From positions 1 through 54,645 of the forward strand of contig NZ_JAHKNG010000024.1 of the NCBI RefSeq assembly GCF_018860165.1: 54,645 nt of DNA. Direction: 5' to 3'. The stretch is from Paracoccus marinaquae. Lineage in GTDB: Bacteria; Pseudomonadota; Alphaproteobacteria; Rhodobacterales; Rhodobacteraceae. Below the pieces are notes generated by a model. That model was given only the letters and a program-made list of their open reading frames with translations, ran no database searches and was not told the origin of the DNA. Shown piece after piece: positions 34,557 through 42,406 of the stretch (positions within the stretch are counted from its first letter, which is position 1; each line of letters starts with the position of its first letter). A program made the translations under genes and the position numbers.

Positions 34557-35738
34557 ATGGGGTGCACGGGACGCCTGGTCGGCCTTGCAGCCCTGCTTGT
34601 CATGCCGTCTGGCGCCGCGGCCGATGAGGTTCTGGAACGCGGCCGGGCGCTGTTCGAGGGCGCCGGCGAAAGCGGCCTGACGGTCGCGATCGGCAACCGG
34701 CAGGTTCCGGCCCGGGGAATTTCCTGTGCCGGTTGTCATGGCCGGGATGCGGGCGGCGGGGCCGAGGTTCAGTCAGGGCCCGCGATCGACTGGCAGACGC
34801 TGTCCGCGCAAGGTTACGGCACGGCCGATCTGGTCCGGGTGCTGACCGAGGGGGTCCGGCCGGACGGCACCCGCCTGGGCGGCGCGATGCCGCGTTTCGG
34901 TCTTGCCGATCCGGGCGATCCCGTCGCGCTGAAAGCCTATCTGGGTGCGGTCGCGGTCCTGCAGCGAAGCGGACTGGGCGAGGATAGGATCCTGTTCCAC
35001 CGCGGCAACAATGACCCGGCCTCGGCGCCGTTCTGGCAGGCCTTCGAGGCGCAGATCGCGCGGCAGGCGCCCCATGGCCTGTTCGGGCGCCGGATCGCAC
35101 TGACCGGGCAGGCGGCGGCTTTCGCCACGATCGGCGCGACCAGCCTCGGCGACGAGGCGGGGCGGCCGGACCTCTTTCCGCTGATCCCGCTGCTGGGTGA
35201 CGAGGATCCCGCCGATATTCGCGGGGCATTCGCGACCGTCGCGGCTCAGGTCCGGGCGGTGGCCAGCGATGCCGGATCGGTGTCGGTGCTGGCCGATCCC
35301 GACATGGCCCTGCGTCTGGCGCCGCTTCTGGTCGGTGCGGAGGTCAGGTTTTCCGGGCCCTCGGACCCGCCGGCAACCGGTGGCGCGGTGATGATCCTCG
35401 ATCCCGCGCGGCTGGCAAAGCCGCCGGAGGCCGCAGCGATCTACGCGACGGTGGACAATCTGGCGCGGCTGCCGGACGGGATCGGGGGCTGCGTCAGTGC
35501 CGCCGATCCGAGGCCGGCCCCGCCCTCGTCCGAGCGCCCCCTGTCCCGCTATGGCCGCATTGCGGCGACGGCGCTGGTCGAGGCGTTGAAGCTCTGCGGT
35601 GCCGACTGCACCCGGGCGCGGCTGATGACGGCCTTCGACCGGGTCAGCCTGCCGTCAACTGACTGGCCGGCGCTTGACTATGACACGCATCGGCTTGCCG
35701 GCACGGATGCGGTGGTGATCCGGCGCCTGTGCGGCTGA
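34557..35738 (+). CDS. Cytochrome c fused to type I periplasmic-binding-like domain
   Basis: This 393-residue protein has a signal peptide (GRLVGLAALLVMPSGAAA). A mono-heme cytochrome c domain has CAGCH at 57-61 and a likely axial Met in GGAMPRFG (M111). From about 140 the chain resembles branched-chain amino-acid-type binding proteins: FGRRIALTGQAAAF, a Rossmann-like middle, then YGRIAATALVEALKLCGAD and the closing DYDTHRLAGTDAVVIRR typical of the Peripla_BP_6 group. It starts seven bases after the SCO stop. It probably takes electrons from the oxidase or its substrate and couples this to ligand sensing; that is inference. The fusion is unusual. Confidence 0.75.
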   Translation: MGCTGRLVGLAALLVMPSGAAADEVLERGRALFEGAGESGLTVAIGNRQVPARGISCAGCHGRDAGGGAEVQSGPAIDWQTLSAQGYGTADLVRVLTEGVRPDGTRLGGAMPRFGLADPGDPVALKAYLGAVAVLQRSGLGEDRILFHRGNNDPASAPFWQAFEAQIARQAPHGLFGRRIALTGQAAAFATIGATSLGDEAGRPDLFPLIPLLGDEDPADIRGAFATVAAQVRAVASDAGSVSVLADPDMALRLAPLLVGAEVRFSGPSDPPATGGAVMILDPARLAKPPEAAAIYATVDNLARLPDGIGGCVSAADPRPAPPSSERPLSRYGRIAATALVEALKLCGADCTRARLMTAFDRVSLPSTDWPALDYDTHRLAGTDAVVIRRLCG

Positions 35739-35754
35739 CGCACCGGCTGGCCGA

Positions 35755-37857
35755 TCAGGCCGAGGCCGCATGAGAGGTTACCGGCGGCCTCGCCGCGTAG
35801 CCCGCGCCCCGGGCATCGGGGCGGTCGCCGGATTGACCGGCGAGATCGGCCAGCGAGCGGCCGCCGATCGATCCGAAAAGCGGCAACCGCACCGTGCCGT
35901 CATCGGCAGTCTCGGGGATCGCCGTAATGTCCGCGTCGTCAAAGATGCCATGCTCGGTCTTGTCCCAGTAGAACGGCCTGACCACGACCTCATAGATTGC
36001 CTTCCATCCGGCAAGGCAGCCGAGTGGGAAGTAGAAATGCAGCGTCGGCACCCAGCCCAGCAGATGCCGGTGCCTTGCGCCCCGCACGGCCCATAGGCCG
36101 ACCGTGATGCTGACAACCTCGGAAAAGACGAACAGGGCGAACAGCCCCGCGATGGCGTGACCGCCCCAGACAGCCGCCAGCGGTTCGCGCAACGGGTGCG
36201 GTAGGCCAAGGCTCAGCAGCCAGAAGCTCAACAGCACCGGGGCCAGCAGGTACTGCGACAAGGTGCCGAAGAACTGGACCTGAAAGGCACAGAAGCGCCG
36301 GGCGCCAAGATCGCGCCACAGCCCGCGCGGATCGCGCATATGGACCCCCCAGGTCATCGCATAGCCCTTAAGCCAGCGCGACCGCTGTCTGATCCAGGGC
36401 AGGACGCGGCAATTCGCCTCTTCGTCGGTGGTCGTGTCGATCAGTTCCGTCCGCCAGCCGCGACGCGCCAGCCGCACACCCAGATCGGCATCCTCGGTGA
36501 CATTCCAGGCGTCCCAGGCGCCGACGGCTTCCAGAGCCTCGCGGCGGAAGAACAGCGTCGTGCCCCCCAGCGGCACGATCAGGCCCAGCCGCGCGATGCC
36601 GGGCAGCAGGACCCGGAACCAGGCGGCGTATTCGATGGTGAAGCAGCGGGCCAGCCAGTTGCTGCGCGGGTTATAGTAATCCAGCGCCCCCTGCAGGCAG
36701 GCCACATCCGCCGCCGCATGGTGAAAGCCGCGGGCGATCCTGTGCAGCTGGTCGGGATCGGGGCGATCCTCGGCATCCCAGACGCCGACGATCTCTCCGC
36801 GGCAGAAGTTCAGCGCATAGTTCAGCGCGCGGGGCTTGGTCTGCAGCGGGCCCGCGGGCACCTCGATGATCCGCAGCCAGAAGGGCAGGCTGACTCCCTC
36901 CAGCGCCCGTCGCGTCACGCTGTCCCCGGCCTCGACCACCAACAGGATGTCGGTCAGTTCGCGCGGATAGTCCAGCCGCGCCAGCCGCGACAGCAGCCGG
37001 CCGGCCACGTCGCTTTCCCGAAACAGCGGCACCATGACCGAGATCACCGGCAGCGGCACATTCATCTGCGATGCGGCCGGTTGCCCCTCAGGTATGGATC
37101 GCCGCAGCGCGCGCCGTTCGGATGCAATCCGCAGGCTGGCGGCGAAGGCCAGCAGTTTCAACCCGGTCTGTGCGACCAGTGTCAGGGCCGCCCAGACGCT
37201 CAGCACCGTCAGCAGGATGACCGGCATCAGCCAGAGGCCCATCGCGAGCACCGCCATCAGTGTTAGGGCCAGCCCCCCGCTGCGCCGCTCGTTACGGGTG
37301 CGGCAGCTTTCCGTGGGCCGGACGCTCAGTTCAGCGGCCCGGATCATGGCGCTGCACCGCGTCTTCAGGACCGCCGTCCGGACCTGTTCCTCCTCGCAAA
37401 GAAGCATCTGGATATGCCCGAATTCCGCCGGCAGTTTCGGGCAGAGATCGGCAAATTGCTCGGGCCGGGCGGTGGCGACCCAGGTGACACCGCCGATCCG
37501 GCGCCATGGCAGGATGCCGTTGGCAAGGCAAAAGCCAGCGCCTGCCGCGTCGATCAGGCGCGGATCGCCCGGGGTGATGGCCGGATCGACAACCGCCGTC
37601 CGCCATTGCCGCGAAAGCGCGCGGGTCAGCGCCTCGGGCGTGACCCAGTTATGCGCCATCAGGATCTGACCCAGCCGCACCTTCTGGCGCTGCCGCATCA
37701 CCACCGCCTTCAGCAGGTTGCCGGGGTCGACCGCGCCGTCCTCCAGCAGAATCTGCCCCAGCGGCAGCCTGCTGCGCGGGGCGAGGGCGGAACCCCGCGG
37801 TGGTGTGTCCTCGTCGCTGAGGAGGAGCGGCGGATGCTGGAATGCGGGCTCGGCCAT
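35755..37857 (-). CDS. Membrane glycosyltransferase family 2 with MshEN-like N-terminal domain
   Basis: This 700-residue protein has an N-terminal region (about 30-150; LPLGQILLEDGAVDPGNLL repeated as RLGQILMAHNWVTPEAL) that matches the MshEN/GspE-N fold, which binds cyclic di-GMP in some proteins. Two transmembrane helices follow near 195-245. Then comes a GT2 domain with VWDAEDRPDPD, TED and QRSRWLKG, as in processive cellulose/hyaluronan-synthase-like enzymes, and further C-terminal helices. It probably polymerises or transfers a nucleotide sugar across the inner membrane, perhaps under c-di-GMP control. It is convergent with the cytochrome gene. AGAGGAA precedes the ATG. Confidence 0.85.
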   Translation of the reverse strand: MAEPAFQHPPLLLSDEDTPPRGSALAPRSRLPLGQILLEDGAVDPGNLLKAVVMRQRQKVRLGQILMAHNWVTPEALTRALSRQWRTAVVDPAITPGDPRLIDAAGAGFCLANGILPWRRIGGVTWVATARPEQFADLCPKLPAEFGHIQMLLCEEEQVRTAVLKTRCSAMIRAAELSVRPTESCRTRNERRSGGLALTLMAVLAMGLWLMPVILLTVLSVWAALTLVAQTGLKLLAFAASLRIASERRALRRSIPEGQPAASQMNVPLPVISVMVPLFRESDVAGRLLSRLARLDYPRELTDILLVVEAGDSVTRRALEGVSLPFWLRIIEVPAGPLQTKPRALNYALNFCRGEIVGVWDAEDRPDPDQLHRIARGFHHAAADVACLQGALDYYNPRSNWLARCFTIEYAAWFRVLLPGIARLGLIVPLGGTTLFFRREALEAVGAWDAWNVTEDADLGVRLARRGWRTELIDTTTDEEANCRVLPWIRQRSRWLKGYAMTWGVHMRDPRGLWRDLGARRFCAFQVQFFGTLSQYLLAPVLLSFWLLSLGLPHPLREPLAAVWGGHAIAGLFALFVFSEVVSITVGLWAVRGARHRHLLGWVPTLHFYFPLGCLAGWKAIYEVVVRPFYWDKTEHGIFDDADITAIPETADDGTVRLPLFGSIGGRSLADLAGQSGDRPDARGAGYAARPPVTSHAASA

Positions 37858-37942
37858 GGGCGATTCCTCTCGGGAAGGCCCAGTGTTGTCATGGCGGAGG
37901 TTAACAAGAGGTTAAGCGTGCCGGCGCCCGCAACACCGGCTG

Positions 37943-39091
37943 TCAGTCGCGCCGCGCCCGCATCGATTCTGCAAAGCGGCGGAACAGATAGAGGCTGTCC
38001 TGCGGGCCGGGTGCGGCCTCGGGATGGTACTGGACCGAAAAGACCGGCTTGTCCTCGACCCGGATGCCGCAATTGCTGCCGTCGAACAGGCTGACATGGG
38101 TTTCGATGACGCCCTCGGGCAGGGTCTGCGAATCGACGGCGAAGCCATGGTTCATCGAGGTGATCTCGACCTTGCCGGTTTCCATGTCCTTGACCGGATG
38201 GTTGGCGCCGTGATGGCCGTGGTTCATCTTGACGGTCTTCGCGCCAAGCGCCAGCGCCAGCATCTGGTGCCCGAGGCAGATGCCGAAGATCGGCAGATCG
38301 CGCGCAAGAAGTGCCTGGATCATCGGCACCGCATAGTCGCCGGTCGCCGCCGGGTCGCCGGGGCCGTTGGACAGGAAGACGCCCTCGGGTTCATAGGCCA
38401 GGACCTCATCGGCCGTGGCGGTGGCCGGCAGCACGGTCACATCGGCGCCATGCGCCACGAGCGAGCGCAGGATGTTGCGCTTGGCACCGTAATCCAGTGC
38501 CACCACCCGGAACGGCTTGCCCTCGGTGGCGGGGCCGAAACCCTTGCTCCACTCCCAGGATCCCTGATCCCAGCGATAGCTTTGCCGGCAACTGACCTCC
38601 CGGGCCAGATCCAGCCCGACCAGCCCTGGCCAGTCGCGGGCGCGGGCGATCATCGCCTCGATGTCGAAATTGCCGTCCGGGTCATGGGCCAGCACGACAT
38701 GCGGCGCGCCCAGCTGGCGGATCGCACGGGTCAGCCGACGGGTATCCACGCCACCGATGCCGGGCCGGCCCCGCCGGCTCATCCAGTCCGACAGCTCGCC
38801 GGCCGCGCGCCAGTTCGAGGGTTCGGTCGGATCCCAGCGTACGACGATGCCGCTGGCGACCGGCTCGGTCGCCTCGTCATCCTCGGGGGTGATGCCGGTA
38901 TTGCCGATATGGGGGAAGGTGAAGGTGACCACCTGACTGGCATAGGAGGGATCGGTCATGATCTCCTGATAGCCGGTCATCGCGGTGTTGAAGACCAGTT
39001 CCGCCACCACCTCACCAGGGGCGCCGAAGCCCTGACCGTAGAAGACGGTCCCGTCGGCAAGCGCTAGGCAGGCGGTCGGTTTTGTGGCCAT
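37943..39091 (-). CDS. carA: Carbamoyl-phosphate synthase small subunit
   Basis: This 382-residue subunit hydrolyses glutamine and channels ammonia to CarB for arginine and pyrimidine synthesis. The N-terminal domain starts ACLALADGTVFYGQGFG. The class I amidotransferase domain has nucleophile Cys in FGICLGHQML and the His-x-Glu dyad in QYHPEAAPGP. ATG 39091 follows AGAGGTG. A longer in-frame extension to 39490 runs antisense into the yqeY gene and is rejected. carB is not in the window. Confidence 0.95.
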   Translation of the reverse strand: MATKPTACLALADGTVFYGQGFGAPGEVVAELVFNTAMTGYQEIMTDPSYASQVVTFTFPHIGNTGITPEDDEATEPVASGIVVRWDPTEPSNWRAAGELSDWMSRRGRPGIGGVDTRRLTRAIRQLGAPHVVLAHDPDGNFDIEAMIARARDWPGLVGLDLAREVSCRQSYRWDQGSWEWSKGFGPATEGKPFRVVALDYGAKRNILRSLVAHGADVTVLPATATADEVLAYEPEGVFLSNGPGDPAATGDYAVPMIQALLARDLPIFGICLGHQMLALALGAKTVKMNHGHHGANHPVKDMETGKVEITSMNHGFAVDSQTLPEGVIETHVSLFDGSNCGIRVEDKPVFSVQYHPEAAPGPQDSLYLFRRFAESMRARRD

Positions 39092-39119
39092 GTCGGCACC
39101 TCTGTCTGAAATCAGCCGG

Positions 39120-39148
39120 TCAATAGGGGGCGCTCCGCCCGAGGTCAA
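39120..39148 (-). promoter_or_regulatory. Predicted promoter of carA
   Basis: On the minus strand TTGACC (39148-39143), a 17-bp spacer and TATTGA (39125-39120) lie 29 bases before the carA ATG. The fit to the sigma-70 consensus is good for a GC-rich genome. Confidence 0.6.
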
Positions 39149-39185
39149 GCCGTCAGCGGGTGCCGCGGGCGATTCAGCGCACTGC

Positions 39186-39214
39186 TTGATTCCATCGGCC
39201 TGCGGGCCTACATC
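39186..39214 (+). promoter_or_regulatory. Predicted promoter of the yqeY-type gene
   Basis: TTGATT (39186-39191), a 17-bp spacer and TACATC (39209-39214) lie 64 bases upstream of the ATG at 39279, back to back with the carA promoter. Confidence 0.55.
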
Positions 39215-39278
39215 GCGGGCTTTCGGGCTGGTGCCGCACCGGCGCCCCGCCCAAGGGACAACCCCGGGAGACGGACCC

Positions 39279-39743
39279 ATGGACCTGCGAGCCAGATTGC
39301 AAGCCGCCACGAAGGACGCCATGAAGGCACGGGACAGCGCGCGCCTGTCCACGCTGCGCCTGATCGGCGCAGCGGTCAAGGACCGCGAGATCGCCGCGCG
39401 CGGCGACGACGGCGACAACAGCGAACTGACCGAGATGGACCTGATCGCGATCCTGTCGAAAATGGTCAAGCAGCGCATGGAATCGGCCAAGGCCTATGAA
39501 GAGGGCGGGCGGCTGGAACTGGCGCAGAAGGAAATGGACGAGATCGGCGTCATCCAGGAATTCCTGCCCCGGCAGTTGAACGAGGCCGAGACGGTCTCGG
39601 CGGTCGATGCGGTCATCGACGATCTTGGCGCCTCCAGCATCCGCGACATGGGCCGGGTCATGGCCGAATTGCGCGCGCGTCATGCCGGGCAGATGGATTT
39701 CGGCAGCGTCGGGCCGATGGTGAAGGCCCGGCTGCTGCATTAA
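39279..39743 (+). CDS. GatB/YqeY domain-containing protein
   Basis: This 154-residue helical protein matches the stand-alone YqeY family, related to the tail of the GatB amidotransferase subunit: LRLIGAAVKDREIAARG, LSKMVKQRMESAKAYEEGGR, the EIGVIQEFLPRQL motif and a C-terminal DFGSVGPMVKARL. GGGAG lies eight bases before the ATG. The family may act in transamidation or tRNA binding; its exact role is not established. It is divergent from carA. Confidence 0.92.
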   Translation: MDLRARLQAATKDAMKARDSARLSTLRLIGAAVKDREIAARGDDGDNSELTEMDLIAILSKMVKQRMESAKAYEEGGRLELAQKEMDEIGVIQEFLPRQLNEAETVSAVDAVIDDLGASSIRDMGRVMAELRARHAGQMDFGSVGPMVKARLLH

Positions 39744-39757
39744 GCCGTGAATGCCCC

Positions 39758-39771
39758 GGCGGACGGCCGCC
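39758..39771. terminator. Small hairpin between convergent genes
   Basis: GGCGG-acgg-CCGCC lies between the stops of the yqeY-type gene and the convergent AraC gene. It could act as a short bidirectional terminator, but it has no flanking U tract. Confidence 0.35.
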
Positions 39772-39784
39772 CTGCGCTGGCCGG

Positions 39785-40792
39785 TCAGCTGCCCTTTCTG
39801 ATCGACGATGGTGTCCGGCCGAACCAGCGCCGGCAGGATCGGGTGAACCCCGACTGTTCGGGAAAACCCAGAAGCCCTGACAACTGGCTGAGGGGGATCT
39901 GGGTCTCGGTCAGGAATTGCAGCGCCAGATCCTTGCGCAGGGTCTCCTTGATCTCCTCGAAGCTTGTGCCCTCCTCCTTCAGCCGCCGATGCAGGGTCCT
40001 TGGGTGAATGGCCAGCATCTCGGCGACGGCCTCGCGACTGGCCTTCTGCGTGCCCAGAACACGACGCAACGCCAGCCGCACCCGGGTGCTGACCCTGTCG
40101 CCCGGGACCCGGAAATGGCGCGACAGATAGTCCGCGGTGATCTGCTTCAGGGCCGGGTTGCCGCCGGGCAGGGATGCGTTCAGCGTGGCCGCCATCAGGT
40201 GCAGGGTCGCGCCTGCCTGATCCGCGGCCACCGGAGCATCGAAGAAACGGCGATAGCGGCCGAGCGGGGCGACCGGATCATGCGGCAGCGTGGCGAGCCT
40301 GAGATCGTAATGCTTGCCCAGCAGCACCTCGAAGAGCTTGTGCGCCGCGCCCAATGTCAGATCGATCATCTGCCGCTGCGGGGGACTGCCGGGCAACCGG
40401 ATTTCGAGGGTCAGCTCGATCGCATCCTCGATCAGCGGGCTGTGGTCGTGGATCGACAGCACCAGCCCCGGGCTGTGGATGAACAGGTATCGCGATGCCA
40501 GTTCCAGTGCGTCGCGGGCCGTTTCGGCGCCCTGGACCATCACACCTAATGCGCCCAGATTCGCGATGTCATAATTCTCGGCGATGCGCAGCCCGAGATC
40601 GGGGCAATCGGCCGATGTACTGCTGGATTCAAGAAGCTGCGCCACCGTGCCCAGCGGCAGCAGTGCATCGTCATCCTGAATTGCCCCCGGTGGAATGCGA
40701 TGGCGCTGCAGCAAGGGCGCGGGATCAACGCCGAGGCTGCGCATGACCTCTTCGTATCCCCGCAACCCGGCAGAACGTACCATGGAATTCAT
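39785..40792 (-). CDS. AraC-family transcriptional regulator (VirS-like)
   Basis: This 335-residue protein has the N-terminal arabinose-binding-like domain of the OruR/VirS group (GYEEVMRSLGVDPAPLLQRH) and a C-terminal AraC DNA-binding domain (MLAIHPRTLHRRLKEEGTSF, LSGLLGFPEQSGFTRSCRRWFG). Two starts are possible, ATG 40792 and ATG 40783. The first coincides with the edge of the upstream direct repeat, so the second may be used. It is divergent from the flavin monooxygenase gene, the usual layout for an activator and its target. Longer frames upstream run antisense through that gene. Confidence 0.85.
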   Translation of the reverse strand: MNSMVRSAGLRGYEEVMRSLGVDPAPLLQRHRIPPGAIQDDDALLPLGTVAQLLESSSTSADCPDLGLRIAENYDIANLGALGVMVQGAETARDALELASRYLFIHSPGLVLSIHDHSPLIEDAIELTLEIRLPGSPPQRQMIDLTLGAAHKLFEVLLGKHYDLRLATLPHDPVAPLGRYRRFFDAPVAADQAGATLHLMAATLNASLPGGNPALKQITADYLSRHFRVPGDRVSTRVRLALRRVLGTQKASREAVAEMLAIHPRTLHRRLKEEGTSFEEIKETLRKDLALQFLTETQIPLSQLSGLLGFPEQSGFTRSCRRWFGRTPSSIRKGS

Positions 40793-40855
40793 GTCCCGAA
40801 ACGTTAAATGTTTGTCCCGCAGCGTCAAGATGAAGCTGCGGCAAAACGCTACATT
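40792..40855 (+). promoter_or_regulatory. Predicted AraC operator and promoter for the monooxygenase operon
   Basis: Direct repeats TGTCCCGAAACGTTAA (40792-40807) and TGTCCCGCAGCGTCAA (40813-40828) start 21 bp apart and differ at only 4 of 16 positions. A -10-like TACATT (40850-40855) begins after exactly 21 intervening bases, so the second repeat covers the -35 region. The ATG is 33 bases beyond the -10 box. The ALDH operon promoter at 4259-4322 has the same arrangement. Confidence 0.65.
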
Positions 40856-40888
40856 GCCTCCTTGAGAATGCGGTTTGGGGAGGAACAG

Positions 40889-42355
40889 ATGACCAGCAAC
40901 ACCGACAACCATTTTGACGTCCTGATCATCGGCGCCGGCATTTCCGGCATCGGCATGGCCTATCACCTGAAAAGCGAATGCCCCGGCAAGAGCTTCGCGA
41001 TCCTCGAGCGTCGGCAGGCCATCGGCGGGACCTGGGACCTGTTCCGCTATCCCGGCATCCGCTCGGATTCCGACATGATGTCCTTCGGCTATGATTTCCG
41101 GCCTTGGACCGACACCCGGATCCTGGCCGACGGCCCCTCGATCCGGACCTATGTGAACGAGACCGCCCGTGACTTCGGCCTTGACCAGCATGTCCGCTTC
41201 GGCATCAAGACCACCGGTGCCGACTGGTCCAGCGCCGAGCGCCGCTGGACGGTGACGGCCGTTCATGAGGAAAGCGGCGAAGAGCGGGTCTATACCTGCA
41301 ACTTCCTCGTCTCGGCGACCGGATACTACAACCACGACCAGGGCTATCTGCCGAAATTCCCCGGGGTCGAGGATTACAAGGGCCTCTGCATCCATCCCCA
41401 GCACTGGCCGGAAGACCTGAACTACAAGGGCAAGCGGGTCGTGGTCATCGGCAGCGGTGCGACGGCGGTGACGCTGATCCCGGCGATGGCCGATGACACG
41501 GCTGAGATCACCATGCTGCAGCGCTCGCCCAGCTATGTCTATACGCTGCCGGCCATCGACAAGATGACGGGCGCGCTGAAGCGAGTCCTGCCGGAAAGCT
41601 GGATCTACAGGTTCGCCCGCCGCCGCAACATCCTCGTCCAGCGTTCGATCTACAAGCTGTCGCGCCGTTTCCCGCAGACCATGCGCAAGATGCTGCTGCG
41701 CTCGGTGCGCAAGCAGGTCGGTCCGGAATTCGACATGCAGCATTTCACCCCGAAATACATGCCCTGGGACGAGCGGCTCTGCGCGGTGCCGAATGGCGAT
41801 CTGTTCAAGGTGCTGCGCGAGGGCAAGGCCTCGGTCGTCACCGACCATATCGAGCGTTTCACCGAAAAGGGTATCCTGCTGAAATCCGGTCGCGAGCTCG
41901 AGGCGGACATCATCATCACCGCGACGGGGCTGGAACTGCAGATGCTGGGCGGGACCGAACTGACCATCGATCACCAACCCTCGCCGATCGGCAACCGGCT
42001 GACCTACAAGGGCGTTCTGGCGCAGGATCTGCCGAATTTCGCCTGGCTATTCGGCTATACCAACATCTCCTGGACGCTGAAGATCGACATGGCCGCGGAT
42101 TATGTCTGCCGCGAGCTGAACGAGATGGACAAGCGCGGGGTCGATGTGGTCACGCCCCGGGCGCCCGACGGTGAAATGCTTGACGAGAACATCGTCGCAA
42201 GCCTTCAGGCCGGATATGTCAAGCGCGGCGAGGCGGTCATGCCGCGTCAGGGGCGCAGCGGTAACTGGCAGGTGGTTCATCACCTCGAAAAGGACCGCAA
42301 GATGTTCGGCAAGCCGGTGGATGACACGGCGCTGGAATGGTCGCGGGCGGCCTGA
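40889..42355 (+). CDS. Flavin-containing (Baeyer-Villiger-type) monooxygenase
   Basis: This 488-residue FAD/NADPH enzyme has a first dinucleotide fold IIGAGISGIGMAYHL near residue 13, then GGTWDLFRYPGIRSDSDM. The Baeyer-Villiger fingerprint is YKGLCIHPQHWP, with Tyr in place of the usual leading Phe, and the second dinucleotide fold is VVVIGSGATAV. It is similar in type to the mycobacterial MymA and EthA group. It probably inserts oxygen into a ketone, giving an ester. GGGGAGG precedes ATG 40889. It is followed 51 bases later by an alpha/beta hydrolase that could open the ester. Confidence 0.9.
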   Translation: MTSNTDNHFDVLIIGAGISGIGMAYHLKSECPGKSFAILERRQAIGGTWDLFRYPGIRSDSDMMSFGYDFRPWTDTRILADGPSIRTYVNETARDFGLDQHVRFGIKTTGADWSSAERRWTVTAVHEESGEERVYTCNFLVSATGYYNHDQGYLPKFPGVEDYKGLCIHPQHWPEDLNYKGKRVVVIGSGATAVTLIPAMADDTAEITMLQRSPSYVYTLPAIDKMTGALKRVLPESWIYRFARRRNILVQRSIYKLSRRFPQTMRKMLLRSVRKQVGPEFDMQHFTPKYMPWDERLCAVPNGDLFKVLREGKASVVTDHIERFTEKGILLKSGRELEADIIITATGLELQMLGGTELTIDHQPSPIGNRLTYKGVLAQDLPNFAWLFGYTNISWTLKIDMAADYVCRELNEMDKRGVDVVTPRAPDGEMLDENIVASLQAGYVKRGEAVMPRQGRSGNWQVVHHLEKDRKMFGKPVDDTALEWSRAA

Positions 42356-42406
42356 ATCTCGGGCGCGGCCCCGGTGGCAGCGCCTCTTTTCCAAGGAGAT
42401 ACGATC

